NCBI GenBank assembly: GCA_015488875.1
Contig: WFMX01000065.1
Coordinates: 1 to 5,817, forward strand
DNA length: 5,817 nucleotides
Source of the DNA: Campylobacterota bacterium
GTDB taxonomy: Bacteria; Campylobacterota; Campylobacteria; Campylobacterales; Sulfurovaceae
Direction of reading: 5' to 3'
The notes beneath the pieces are model-generated. The model did not search any database. It saw only the letters and a program-made list of their open reading frames with translations, and was not told the origin of the DNA. Shown here piece after piece: positions 1-5,699 of the stretch (position 1 is the stretch's first letter; every line of letters begins with the position of its first letter). A program made the translations under genes and the position numbers.

Positions 1-36
1 GGTCTATACTCTATCAATGACTCTCTAGGTATATAA
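1..36 (+). CDS. dapB: 4-hydroxy-tetrahydrodipicolinate reductase, C-terminal end (partial)
   Basis: Only the last 11 codons and a TAA stop (34-36) are present, reading GLYSINDSLGI. This resembles the conserved DapB C-terminus, which ends in a pattern like GL(F/Y)-x-M-x-DVL-x-L. DapB reduces hydroxy-tetrahydrodipicolinate in the cytoplasmic diaminopimelate/lysine pathway. The assignment rests on that short tail plus context: dapB directly upstream of purF is, from memory, a known gene order in Campylobacter and its relatives. The stop lies 9 bases before the purF start, so the two are probably co-transcribed. An 11-residue match is thin evidence, so another gene cannot be excluded. Confidence 0.6.
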   Translation, partial: GLYSINDSLGI

Positions 37-45
37 AGGAAAATT

Positions 46-1416
46 ATGTGTGCAATTGTTGGTGTCCATGGTGCAAAAAATGCCTCCAAGATAGCTTATT
101 ATGCTCTCTTTGCGATGCAACATCGTGGTCAAGAGTCTACAGGTATATCAGCTGCTGACGGAAAAAAGATCCGCCTAGTCAAAGACAGAGGTTTGGTGAC
201 CAAAGTTTTTGAAGATGAGAGTACATTTGATCTGCTTAGTGGAGATTGTGCCATAGGTCACAACCGCTACTCTACAGCTGGAGATGACTCTATACTAGAT
301 GCTCAGCCCGTCTTTGCACGATATAAATTGGGGGAGATATCTGTAGCTCACAATGGAAATCTAGTCAACAAAGATGTCGTAAGAGAGAGGCTCATAGAGA
401 GAGGTGCTATATTTCAAACCGATATGGATACAGAAAATATAGTACACCTCATAGCCAAAAGCAAAGAGGACAAGCTAGTAGATCGTATCAAAGATATGAT
501 CAACAAAATAGAGGGTGCATACTGTCTAGTGATACAGAGCAGATCCAAAATGTTTGTAATCCGCGATAGATTTGGTATCCGCCCTTTGAGTTTGGGCAAA
601 TTCAAAGATGGTGGCTATATGGTAGCTAGTGAGACTTGTGCTTTTGATCTAGTAGGTGCCACATTTGTCAGAGATATAGAGCCTGGAGAGATGTTGATAT
701 TTTCTGAAGGTAACGAGCCAATATCCGAGAAACTCTTTGAACCAGACTATCATCCTTGTGCCTTCGAGTATATATACTTCTCTCGACCTGACTCTATCAT
801 AGATGGTAAAAATGTATATGAGACTAGATTGATCATGGGTAGGAGATTGGCGGAGGAGTCGCCAGCTGATGTAGATCTAGTGATACCTGTACCAGACAGT
901 GGTGTAGCCGCCGCCAAAGGCTATGCTGATGGATTGGGCGTACCATTTGAGATGGGTATAGTACGAAACCACTATGTAGGTCGAACCTTTATAGAGCCTA
1001 CTCAAAACATCAGAGAGCAGAAGGTGAGACTCAAACTCTCACCTATCAGGCACCTCATAGAAGGCAAAAAGATAGCCATCATTGATGACTCACTAGTGAG
1101 AGGTACTACATCTACACAGATAGTCAAGATGCTTCGAGAGGCAGGTGCAAAAGAGGTGCATATGCGTATCGCATCACCTGAGATCAAATATCCATGCAGA
1201 TATGGCATAGATACACCTACACAGGCTGAGCTGATATCTGCCACTAGCACAGCAGAAGAGATAGCCAAAAAGATCGATGCTACTACGCTAGGTTTTTTAT
1301 CTATAGAGGGTCTAGTAGAGTCATTGGGTGACGATATAAACTACTCTTTAGTGAGCTTCGATGGCAACTACTTCGCAGGTGGTGACAAAGATAGCACTAG
1401 CTGCAGTTCCCATTAA
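46..1416 (+). CDS. purF: Amidophosphoribosyltransferase (glutamine PRPP amidotransferase)
   Basis: PurF makes 5-phosphoribosylamine from PRPP and glutamine, the first committed step of purine synthesis, in the cytoplasm. The protein has 456 residues, a normal length. An N-terminal Ntn-type glutaminase domain (about 2-235) starts with MCAIVGV. Cys2 is the nucleophile exposed by Met removal, with no propeptide. Other glutaminase motifs are HRGQES (26-31), GHNRYST (71-77), HNGNL (102-106), DTE (128-130) and RDRFGIRPL (173-181). The C-terminal phosphoribosyltransferase domain carries PVPDSG (281-286) and the PRPP loop IAIIDDSLVRGTT (343-355). Cys238 and Cys384 match two of the four Fe-S ligands of Bacillus-type PurF, but the usual CxxC near the end is SLVS (Ser434, Ser437), so a [4Fe-4S] cluster is unlikely. 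The tail is serine-rich. The start is supported by AAGGA at 36-40, five bases before ATG. Identification is secure. Confidence 0.97.
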   Translation: MCAIVGVHGAKNASKIAYYALFAMQHRGQESTGISAADGKKIRLVKDRGLVTKVFEDESTFDLLSGDCAIGHNRYSTAGDDSILDAQPVFARYKLGEISVAHNGNLVNKDVVRERLIERGAIFQTDMDTENIVHLIAKSKEDKLVDRIKDMINKIEGAYCLVIQSRSKMFVIRDRFGIRPLSLGKFKDGGYMVASETCAFDLVGATFVRDIEPGEMLIFSEGNEPISEKLFEPDYHPCAFEYIYFSRPDSIIDGKNVYETRLIMGRRLAEESPADVDLVIPVPDSGVAAAKGYADGLGVPFEMGIVRNHYVGRTFIEPTQNIREQKVRLKLSPIRHLIEGKKIAIIDDSLVRGTTSTQIVKMLREAGAKEVHMRIASPEIKYPCRYGIDTPTQAELISATSTAEEIAKKIDATTLGFLSIEGLVESLGDDINYSLVSFDGNYFAGGDKDSTSCSSH

Positions 1417-1427
1417 GAAGAGATATC

Positions 1428-2384
1428 TTGAAACAGTTATATACATATGGTCGATACCTAAGGGGTAGGTTTCATACAAAAGTGAGCAAGTTGCCTCTGG
1501 GTTTGAGCGGATTTACATGCCCAAATATAGATGGCACTGTAGCCAAGGGTGGTTGTACCTTTTGTCTCAACGACTCTTTCAGTCCAAATCTAGCCAAAAA
1601 TGCAGACAAAACATTCCTAAATCTAGAGAGCAAGTGCAATCCTATACTAGAGAAACAACTCAAAGAGCTTGAAGATCAGATCTTGACAACTCAAAAGAGA
1701 ATGAGGAGCGAGTGGGATACTGAGAAGTTCCTAGTCTACTTCCAAGCATTCACCAACACCTATGCACCATTTGAGACTATCAAAACTCTCTACGACAAGG
1801 CATTGACATATGATGGTGTAGTGGGATTGAGTATAGGCACGAGAAGCGATAGCGTCACTGAAGAGGTACTAGACTACCTAGTAGAGCTGAGTAAGACAAA
1901 AGAGATATGGATAGAGTACGGCATACAATCCATCTATGATGAGACACTACGACGGATAAATCGAGGACATGACTCTCTCAATGTAGAGAATGCCATCAAG
2001 AGAGCCAAAGCCAAGGGCTTAAATGTATGTGGTCACTTGATATTTGGACTACCAGGAGAGGATCAAGAGATGATGCTCAGCTCAGCCAAAGCTGCATATG
2101 AGTGGGGCATAGATTCGGTAAAGTACCACCCTCTATATGTAGTCAAAAATACACTATTGGCAAACGAATACAAATCAGGAGAGTTCGAGCCTATCAGCAA
2201 AGAGGACTATATAGATACTCTAGTCAAAGCTATCCATCTAAAACCCAACAACATCTCTATACAGAGAGTCACAGCTGGTATAGATGACGATACCCTACTA
2301 GCCCCAGCATGGTGTGGATTGCCAAAAAACGAAATGCTCGTCTATATCAACGAAGCACTTATACAAGAGGGGATGATATATTGA
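1428..2384 (+). CDS. TIGR01212 / YhcC-family radical SAM protein
   Basis: This 318-residue cytoplasmic protein belongs to the YhcC-type radical SAM family, whose reaction is not established as far as I know. The [4Fe-4S]/SAM site is the family's unusual CX11CX2C motif, Cys31, Cys43 and Cys46, in CPNIDGTVAKGGCTFC. Further family signatures are YFQAFTNTYAP (104-114), IGTRSD (136-141), EYGIQS (163-168), HLIFGLPGED (203-212), KYHPLYVVKNT (232-242) and LLAPAWCG (290-297). The start is TTG at 1428. No in-frame ATG or GTG precedes it within the gap, the first internal Met (91) lies beyond the cluster motif, and a purine-rich AAGAAGAGA (1415-1423) supplies a ribosome site overlapping the purF stop. 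The gap to purF is 11 bases, so it is probably the last gene of the dapB-purF operon. Elp3-like tRNA modification is conceivable by distant homology only. Confidence 0.93.
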   Translation: MKQLYTYGRYLRGRFHTKVSKLPLGLSGFTCPNIDGTVAKGGCTFCLNDSFSPNLAKNADKTFLNLESKCNPILEKQLKELEDQILTTQKRMRSEWDTEKFLVYFQAFTNTYAPFETIKTLYDKALTYDGVVGLSIGTRSDSVTEEVLDYLVELSKTKEIWIEYGIQSIYDETLRRINRGHDSLNVENAIKRAKAKGLNVCGHLIFGLPGEDQEMMLSSAKAAYEWGIDSVKYHPLYVVKNTLLANEYKSGEFEPISKEDYIDTLVKAIHLKPNNISIQRVTAGIDDDTLLAPAWCGLPKNEMLVYINEALIQEGMIY

Positions 2385-2456
2385 GGTCAAGAAGCTGACC
2401 CTTGATTGAATCACGCACACTTAACCTTTGGCATAGCTAGAGAGGATCTTTACCCT

Positions 2457-2590
2457 AGCCTGTCGAAAAAGCACCATAGATTTGCCCTATCTATTTCCAC
2501 TATTTGGATATATAGAAATGATACAGCTAGGGGACATTGGTTTTGTGAGCGAAGCGAATATAAGCTTATTTGAGTGTTTTTCGACAGGCT
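2457..2590. repeat. 134-bp segment with perfect 14-bp terminal inverted repeats (MITE-like or long-range stem)
   Basis: The left arm AGCCTGTCGAAAAA (2457-2470) is the exact reverse complement of the right arm TTTTTCGACAGGCT (2577-2590). If a one-base bulge is allowed, the pairing continues for CAC/GTG on the inner side. The interior is about 106 bases, includes the 10-bp palindrome ATAAGCTTAT (2560-2569) and has no plausible gene. A small non-autonomous transposable element would look like this, as would an extended RNA stem between convergent genes. The flanking bases do not show a clean target-site duplication (CCCT on the left, GTCT on the right), and no transposase is in the window, so mobility is inference only. 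Confidence 0.6.
2537..2566 (+). repeat. Intergenic repeat, copy A (30 bp)
   Basis: This stretch, from TTGGTTTTGTGAGC to AAGCT, matches 5119-5148 at 25 of 30 positions without gaps. It sits inside the inverted-repeat-bounded segment. Its core read on the minus strand is TTCGCTTCGCTCAC, a short internal duplication of TTCGC. Shortly downstream, TTCGACAGGCTGT (2580-2592) also has a relative after copy B, which suggests that both copies derive from one longer ancestral element. Confidence 0.65.
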
Positions 2591-2694
2591 GTCTTTGTCT
2601 CCCCATCTCATATTCTCAAGCCTCTCGCAGAATCACTATACTTCCCATGGAAAGATGCCACTAAAACAAAATTTATGCGTCATATCGGTAGCTT

Positions 2695-3576
2695 TTATTT
2701 CTGTACAGTTATGTACTGACTCACATCTCCAAATTGCGATCTATTGAATGTACCCTGTCGTTTTGCCAATCTAGCTGTATTGATAACGATCTTCTCTTCT
2801 AACTCTCTCAAACTATACAAACCGTCTAAATAATCAAGCGTCTCTTTGATGCCTATAGCCTTCATGGAGTTGGGTGAGCGACCGTACCTCTTCTCTAAGT
2901 ATGCCACCTCATCTATGAGACCCCTCTTTAGCATCTCTTTGGTTCTTTGAACTATCCGCTCTCTGAGTATAGCCCTATCGGTAGGTATATCGTAGATAGC
3001 TAGTGGCTCTGTGATGATGGGTCTTGCTGGATACTTCTCAAAATAAGCACTTGGAGGAAGTTTTGTAGCGAGATATATGGTCAAAGCCTTCTCTATCCTG
3101 TAGCTATCTGATGAAGATATACGAGACATATATGACGGATCTATATCTTGTAGCATTTTATAAATATCCCCTGCCCTACCCATGGCACTAACGACTTCTG
3201 CTTTGATACCCTCATCAATAGACGGTAAAGGAGATATGCCATCTAGCAACACTTTGAGATAGAAGCTCGTACCACCTACTATGATGAGATTTTGACCATT
3301 TGATGATGCTTTTTGGTAGCACTCTTTATATATATCTGCAAATATAGTCACATCGAATGGCTCATTGGGATATATGACATCTATGCCATAATGTTCTATC
3401 CCTGCTCTCTCTTCTAAGGTAGGCTTGGCAGAGACTATATCTATCTCCTTGTATATAGATAGCGAATCTAGCGAAAGTATGATAGCATCTAAACTCTTTG
3501 CCATCTCTATAGCTACGGAGCTTTTACCTGATGCTGTAGCCCCTATGATAGCGATTTGTTTTATTTTATTATCCAT
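2695..3576 (-). CDS. miaA: tRNA dimethylallyltransferase (tRNA A37 isopentenyltransferase)
   Basis: MiaA transfers a dimethylallyl group from DMAPP to N6 of A37 in tRNAs reading UNN codons, the step before MiaB methylthiolation. The start at 3576 gives 293 residues, normal for the family. The P-loop GATASGKSS lies at 12-20. DSLSIYKEIDIVSAKPT (37-53) matches the family's DS-x2-YK-x-MDI-x2-AKPT motif, with Glu-Ile in place of the usual Gly-Met. GGTSFYLK (101-108), KAIGIKE (239-245) and TARLAKRQGTFNR (267-279) are the other conserved blocks. The frame stays open upstream to 3705, but that extension is hydrophobic, unlike any MiaA, and overlaps pssA, so I reject it. No Shine-Dalgarno sequence precedes ATG. 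A TATTAT box (minus strand, 3588-3583) lies only 6 bases upstream, so the mRNA may be leaderless or nearly so. The gene is divergent from pssA and convergent with the radical SAM gene. Confidence 0.95.
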   Translation of the reverse strand: MDNKIKQIAIIGATASGKSSVAIEMAKSLDAIILSLDSLSIYKEIDIVSAKPTLEERAGIEHYGIDVIYPNEPFDVTIFADIYKECYQKASSNGQNLIIVGGTSFYLKVLLDGISPLPSIDEGIKAEVVSAMGRAGDIYKMLQDIDPSYMSRISSSDSYRIEKALTIYLATKLPPSAYFEKYPARPIITEPLAIYDIPTDRAILRERIVQRTKEMLKRGLIDEVAYLEKRYGRSPNSMKAIGIKETLDYLDGLYSLRELEEKIVINTARLAKRQGTFNRSQFGDVSQYITVQK

Positions 3577-3581
3577 ATGCG

Positions 3582-3588
3582 TATAATA
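3582..3588. promoter_or_regulatory. Overlapping divergent -10 elements for pssA and miaA
   Basis: The sequence GTATAATAC (3581-3589) is symmetrical except at its centre. Read on the plus strand it gives a consensus TATAAT (3582-3587) facing pssA. On the minus strand it gives TATTAT (3588-3583) facing miaA. Neither direction has a good -35 hexamer at 17 bases, which is common in Campylobacterota. A second candidate -10 for pssA, TAAAAT, lies at 3623-3628. The assignment is by motif only. Confidence 0.45.
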
Positions 3589-3648
3589 CCAAACTCTAAA
3601 GAAGATTTGGAGTAAAAAAAGGTAAAATATGGAAAATTTATATATAGC

Positions 3649-3654
3649 AAGGTG
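3649..3654 (+). promoter_or_regulatory. Ribosome binding site deciding the pssA start
   Basis: AAGGTG is placed with AAGG six bases before the ATG at 3659. An equally spaced AAGG (3619-3622) precedes an in-frame ATG at 3629, which would add ten residues (MENLYIARCS). The added stretch is AT-rich and looks like leader sequence, and PssA proteins usually begin only slightly before the first membrane segment, so I prefer 3659. The choice is not secure. Confidence 0.5.
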
Positions 3655-3658
3655 TTCT

Positions 3659-4219
3659 ATGGGACTTTTCGACAAAAACGATAGATTTAATGCTGCTAAT
3701 ATCATATCATTTGGAAATATAGCATCTGGTGTGATGGCGATCTACTTCATAGTAGAGGGTAATTTTTTTGTAGCCATAATATTGGCTTGGATAGCAGGGG
3801 GATTGGATATAGCAGATGGCAAAGTAGCTAGAAAGTATCACCTATCGACAGAGTTTGGCGTGCAATTAGATAGCTTTGCTGACTTTTTATCTTTTGTCGT
3901 AATGCCATCTTTTTTGCTCTTTTATGCTCTCAGGGGTAGTGGAGATATGAGTCTTGTGGGTGAAGCTATAGTAGGGGCTATATTTATCTTCTATATCATT
4001 AGTGGACTTCGTAGGCTTATAGAGTTCAATCTCAAAGTCGATGCAGGTGAAGTAGCCAAATATTTCGAGGGTGTACCTACACCTCTAGGTGCTATACTAC
4101 TCTGGATACTCTATCTACTCTTTAGCTATAGCATAGTGCCAAACCCATATATCATAGCAGTACTTGTCGTAGCTATAGCTTGGGCTTTAAATAGCAAACT
4201 CAAAATCCCACACCCATAA
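3659..4219 (+). CDS. pssA: CDP-diacylglycerol--serine O-phosphatidyltransferase (PssA-type CDP-alcohol phosphatidyltransferase)
   Basis: This integral-membrane enzyme of 186 residues has the complete CDP-alcohol phosphatidyltransferase motif D-x2-DG-x2-AR-x8-G-x3-D-x3-D: Asp50, Asp53, Gly54, Ala57, Arg58, Gly67, Asp71 and Asp75. Two features point to the serine-using PssA subfamily of the Bacillus/archaeal type rather than PgsA: GVQLDSFADFLSFVVMPS (67-84), and GLRRLIEFN (116-124) followed by KYFEGVPTP (134-142). Hydrophobic segments lie at about 22-48, 77-91, 99-117, 143-160 and 163-178. The product, phosphatidylserine, would feed Psd to give phosphatidylethanolamine. The stop overlaps the ribosome site of the next gene, implying coupled translation. 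An alternative start at 3629 would give 196 residues. The exact alcohol substrate is inferred from subfamily motifs. Confidence 0.88.
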   Translation: MGLFDKNDRFNAANIISFGNIASGVMAIYFIVEGNFFVAIILAWIAGGLDIADGKVARKYHLSTEFGVQLDSFADFLSFVVMPSFLLFYALRGSGDMSLVGEAIVGAIFIFYIISGLRRLIEFNLKVDAGEVAKYFEGVPTPLGAILLWILYLLFSYSIVPNPYIIAVLVVAIAWALNSKLKIPHP

Positions 4220-4223
4220 GGAG
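4218..4223 (+). promoter_or_regulatory. Ribosome binding site of mqnP overlapping the pssA stop codon
   Basis: AAGGAG is a full Shine-Dalgarno sequence. It shares its first two bases with the TAA stop of pssA (4217-4219) and sits five bases before the ATG at 4229. A ribosome finishing pssA would expose or directly reuse it, so coupled translation of the two membrane enzymes is likely. Confidence 0.75.
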
Positions 4224-4228
4224 AAGAT

Positions 4229-5092
4229 ATGAAAATACAAGACAAGATGATAGAGAAGCTCAACCACTTCTCAGAGCTAGTGATGTTTAAGCACTCCATA
4301 TTTTCACTACCATTTATTTTTATAGCCATGCTCGTGGCGGCTCACGGCTGGTTTGAGTGGAAACTCTTTTTTTTAGGTATCATAGAGGCTGTAAGTGCTA
4401 GAAACTTCGCTATGGGTGTCAATCGCTACTTAGATAGAGACATAGACAAGATCAATCCACGAACCAAAGGCAGACCATCAGTAGATGGCAGAGTAGATGC
4501 CAAAGAGATGCAGATATTTATAGCGATCAACGCACTCATATTTATAGTCGTCTCATACTTCATCAACAACTTAGCACTAGCACTCTCTATCCCCATACTC
4601 TTCATACTAGGCATATATACATACTTCAAAAGATTTAGTGCAGCTGCACACTTGATACTAGGCATCAGTCTAGGTCTTGCTCCTATCGCAGGAGCTGTAG
4701 CAGTACTCGGTACTATACCACTTTGGTCTGTATATTTAGGCATAGGTGTGATGTTTTGGGTGGCAGGATTTGATCTACTCTACTCACTACAAGACATAGA
4801 GTTCGACAAAGCAAACAATCTACACTCCATACCTGCAAAACTAGGTGCTAAAAGGACGATGACTATAGCTAGGATATCTCACATATTGGCTGTCATCTTC
4901 TGGGGTCTCTTCGTCGCACCATCAGGCGTAGGGAGCTTCGGCACATTAGCGGTGATAGTAAGTGCGATGTTACTCATATATGAACACTACTTAGTCTCTG
5001 ATGACTTCGCCAAGATAGACAAAGCATTCTTCACCGTCAACGGCTATCTAGGCTTCGTCTTTCTACTCATCATAATATCAGGTATGGTATGA
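4229..5092 (+). CDS. mqnP: UbiA-family prenyltransferase, probable menaquinone (futalosine pathway) enzyme MqnP
   Basis: This is a polytopic membrane prenyltransferase of 287 residues, a typical UbiA-family length. The first Asp-rich motif is NRYLDRDID (65-73), followed by KINPRTKGRP (74-83). The second is YSLQDIEFDKANNLHSIPA (185-203), in which Asp189 and Asp193 would hold the Mg-diphosphate. The LQDIEFD...GLHSIPA-like form and the lack of an alternative ubiquinone pathway in Campylobacterota favour MqnP, which attaches the polyprenyl chain to the dihydroxynaphthoate intermediate of the futalosine route. Older annotation would call it 4-hydroxybenzoate polyprenyltransferase (UbiA). Hydrophobic stretches at about 22-40, 46-64, 95-112, 114-132, 140-160, 165-185, 213-232, 236-252 and 268-286 fit the usual eight or nine helices. 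It lies 9 bases after pssA with an overlapping AAGGAG, so it is in the same operon. Confidence 0.88.
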   Translation: MKIQDKMIEKLNHFSELVMFKHSIFSLPFIFIAMLVAAHGWFEWKLFFLGIIEAVSARNFAMGVNRYLDRDIDKINPRTKGRPSVDGRVDAKEMQIFIAINALIFIVVSYFINNLALALSIPILFILGIYTYFKRFSAAAHLILGISLGLAPIAGAVAVLGTIPLWSVYLGIGVMFWVAGFDLLYSLQDIEFDKANNLHSIPAKLGAKRTMTIARISHILAVIFWGLFVAPSGVGSFGTLAVIVSAMLLIYEHYLVSDDFAKIDKAFFTVNGYLGFVFLLIIISGMV

Positions 5093-5118
5093 TCGTAGCC
5101 TATTTTGATTTACAGTAT

Positions 5119-5148
5119 TTGGTTTCGTGAGCTAAGCGAACGGAAGCT
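5119..5148 (+). repeat. Intergenic repeat, copy B (30 bp)
   Basis: This is a diverged copy of 2537-2566, with 25 of 30 positions identical; the differences are one T/C, one G/T and a run of three (TAT to CGG). It lies in the 139-base gap (5093-5231) between the convergent mqnP and the unknown gene. About 20 bases downstream, TTCGACCTCGGCTGT (5169-5183) resembles the right end of the copy A element, and AGCCT (5097-5101) could be a remnant of its left end. Nothing else was recognised in this gap: no hairpin followed by a T-run was seen on either strand. Confidence 0.6.
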
Positions 5149-5231
5149 GTGTCCTCGTATAGAAATTGTTCGACCTCGGCTGTAGCATAACGGTGTTGAA
5201 TACACAAAACCTGATAATTATGTCCAGAGAG

Positions 5232-5690
5232 TTAGTCGATAATTTGAAAGTAGTGTGTCACTTCACGAGTCAGCGTAGCCTTTTTTCTTCTATTGAAATG
5301 GTCATTTAAATCAAATTCCGCTTTGCCGTAGCCCTCTTTGTACTCTTTTGAGAATGCATTATAGATATCTTCTTTGATTCCAGTGATCTCGTAGGTGACT
5401 TTGTCGTAGATGCCATCTGCGTCTCTGATCTCTTCTCTCGTTTTCTCATTTGCATTGATAGCTCCATACCTACTCTCTTGCTCTTGGGTGATATTCATCT
5501 CTAGATGAGCTCTTATGGAGGTGATCATATGCTCTAGTTGCATAAGTGTCATAGCTTCAGGCAAACTCTCGATGATGGTAACTTTCTCTTTCGTGTAGCC
5601 CCAACCTCCTGCCAATGGCAAATCTGCCTCAAAAGTCGTCTTGATGAGTTCCTTGATGTCAAGGCTCTCTTGCAGTTCGTCAAATTTCAT
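5232..5690 (-). CDS. Conserved-looking protein of unknown function (152 residues)
   Basis: I cannot assign a family. The protein is soluble-looking and rich in Glu, Lys and Asp, with no Cys, signal peptide or membrane segment. A glycine-containing block ADLPLAGGWGYTKE (22-35) and a basic C-terminal block HFNRRKKATLTREVTHYF (131-148) look like conserved cores. Between them lies a probably helical stretch (about 45-75). It is very likely a real gene: codon use matches its neighbours, it fills an otherwise empty 459-base stretch, and it begins 9 bases after the stop of the thioredoxin-fold gene with AGGGG six bases before ATG. Co-transcription with a thioredoxin-like gene hints at a shared process but does not reveal it. 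It converges on mqnP. Confidence 0.85.
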   Translation of the reverse strand: MKFDELQESLDIKELIKTTFEADLPLAGGWGYTKEKVTIIESLPEAMTLMQLEHMITSIRAHLEMNITQEQESRYGAINANEKTREEIRDADGIYDKVTYEITGIKEDIYNAFSKEYKEGYGKAEFDLNDHFNRRKKATLTREVTHYFQIID

Positions 5691-5699
5691 AATCTACCC

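Larger units (their letters stand above)
2385..2694. other. 310-base intergenic region between convergent genes
   Basis: No convincing gene is present. The main content is a 134-bp segment (2457-2590) flanked by inverted repeats. Just after the radical SAM stop, GGTCA (2385-2389) and TGACC (2396-2400) could form a 5-bp hairpin, but no T-run follows, so I do not call a terminator. The stretch 2591-2694 downstream of miaA shows no clear hairpin-plus-T structure on the minus strand. One open frame (TTG at 2482 to 2664) crosses the right repeat but lacks a ribosome site and any recognisable family. Confidence 0.7.

Noticed and set aside
1022..1044. Perfect 8-bp inverted repeat AGGTGAGA / TCTCACCT with a 7-base loop
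   Set aside because: It lies inside purF in a block coding for KVRLKLSP, a conserved part of the protein. There is no T-run, so it is best explained as a coincidence of coding sequence rather than a regulator or terminator.
2102..2287. 61-codon frame inside the radical SAM gene
   Set aside because: It overlaps a clearly identified gene in another frame and shows no family motif. It is a shadow frame.
2385..2405. Possible terminator after the radical SAM gene (GGTCA / TGACC hairpin)
   Set aside because: The stem is only 5 bp, it competes with an alternative TCAAG/CTTGA pairing, and no run of T follows.
2482..2664. 60-codon open frame starting at TTG in the intergenic region
   Set aside because: It has no Shine-Dalgarno sequence or ATG at the start, no recognisable family, and it runs through the right inverted repeat and the copy A repeat. 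It is most likely a chance frame within the element.
3577..3705. Upstream extension of the miaA reading frame by 43 residues
   Set aside because: The added peptide is hydrophobic and unrelated to MiaA, whose P-loop normally lies close to the N-terminus. It would overlap pssA and its promoter region.
4426..4743. 105-codon minus-strand frame opposite mqnP
   Set aside because: It is antisense to the conserved Asp-rich region of a well-supported prenyltransferase gene, and the translated protein resembles nothing I know.
5185..5205. Short hairpin GTGT-TGAAT-ACAC between mqnP and the unknown gene as a bidirectional terminator
   Set aside because: The stem is only four base pairs with no adjacent T-run on either strand, too weak to call.
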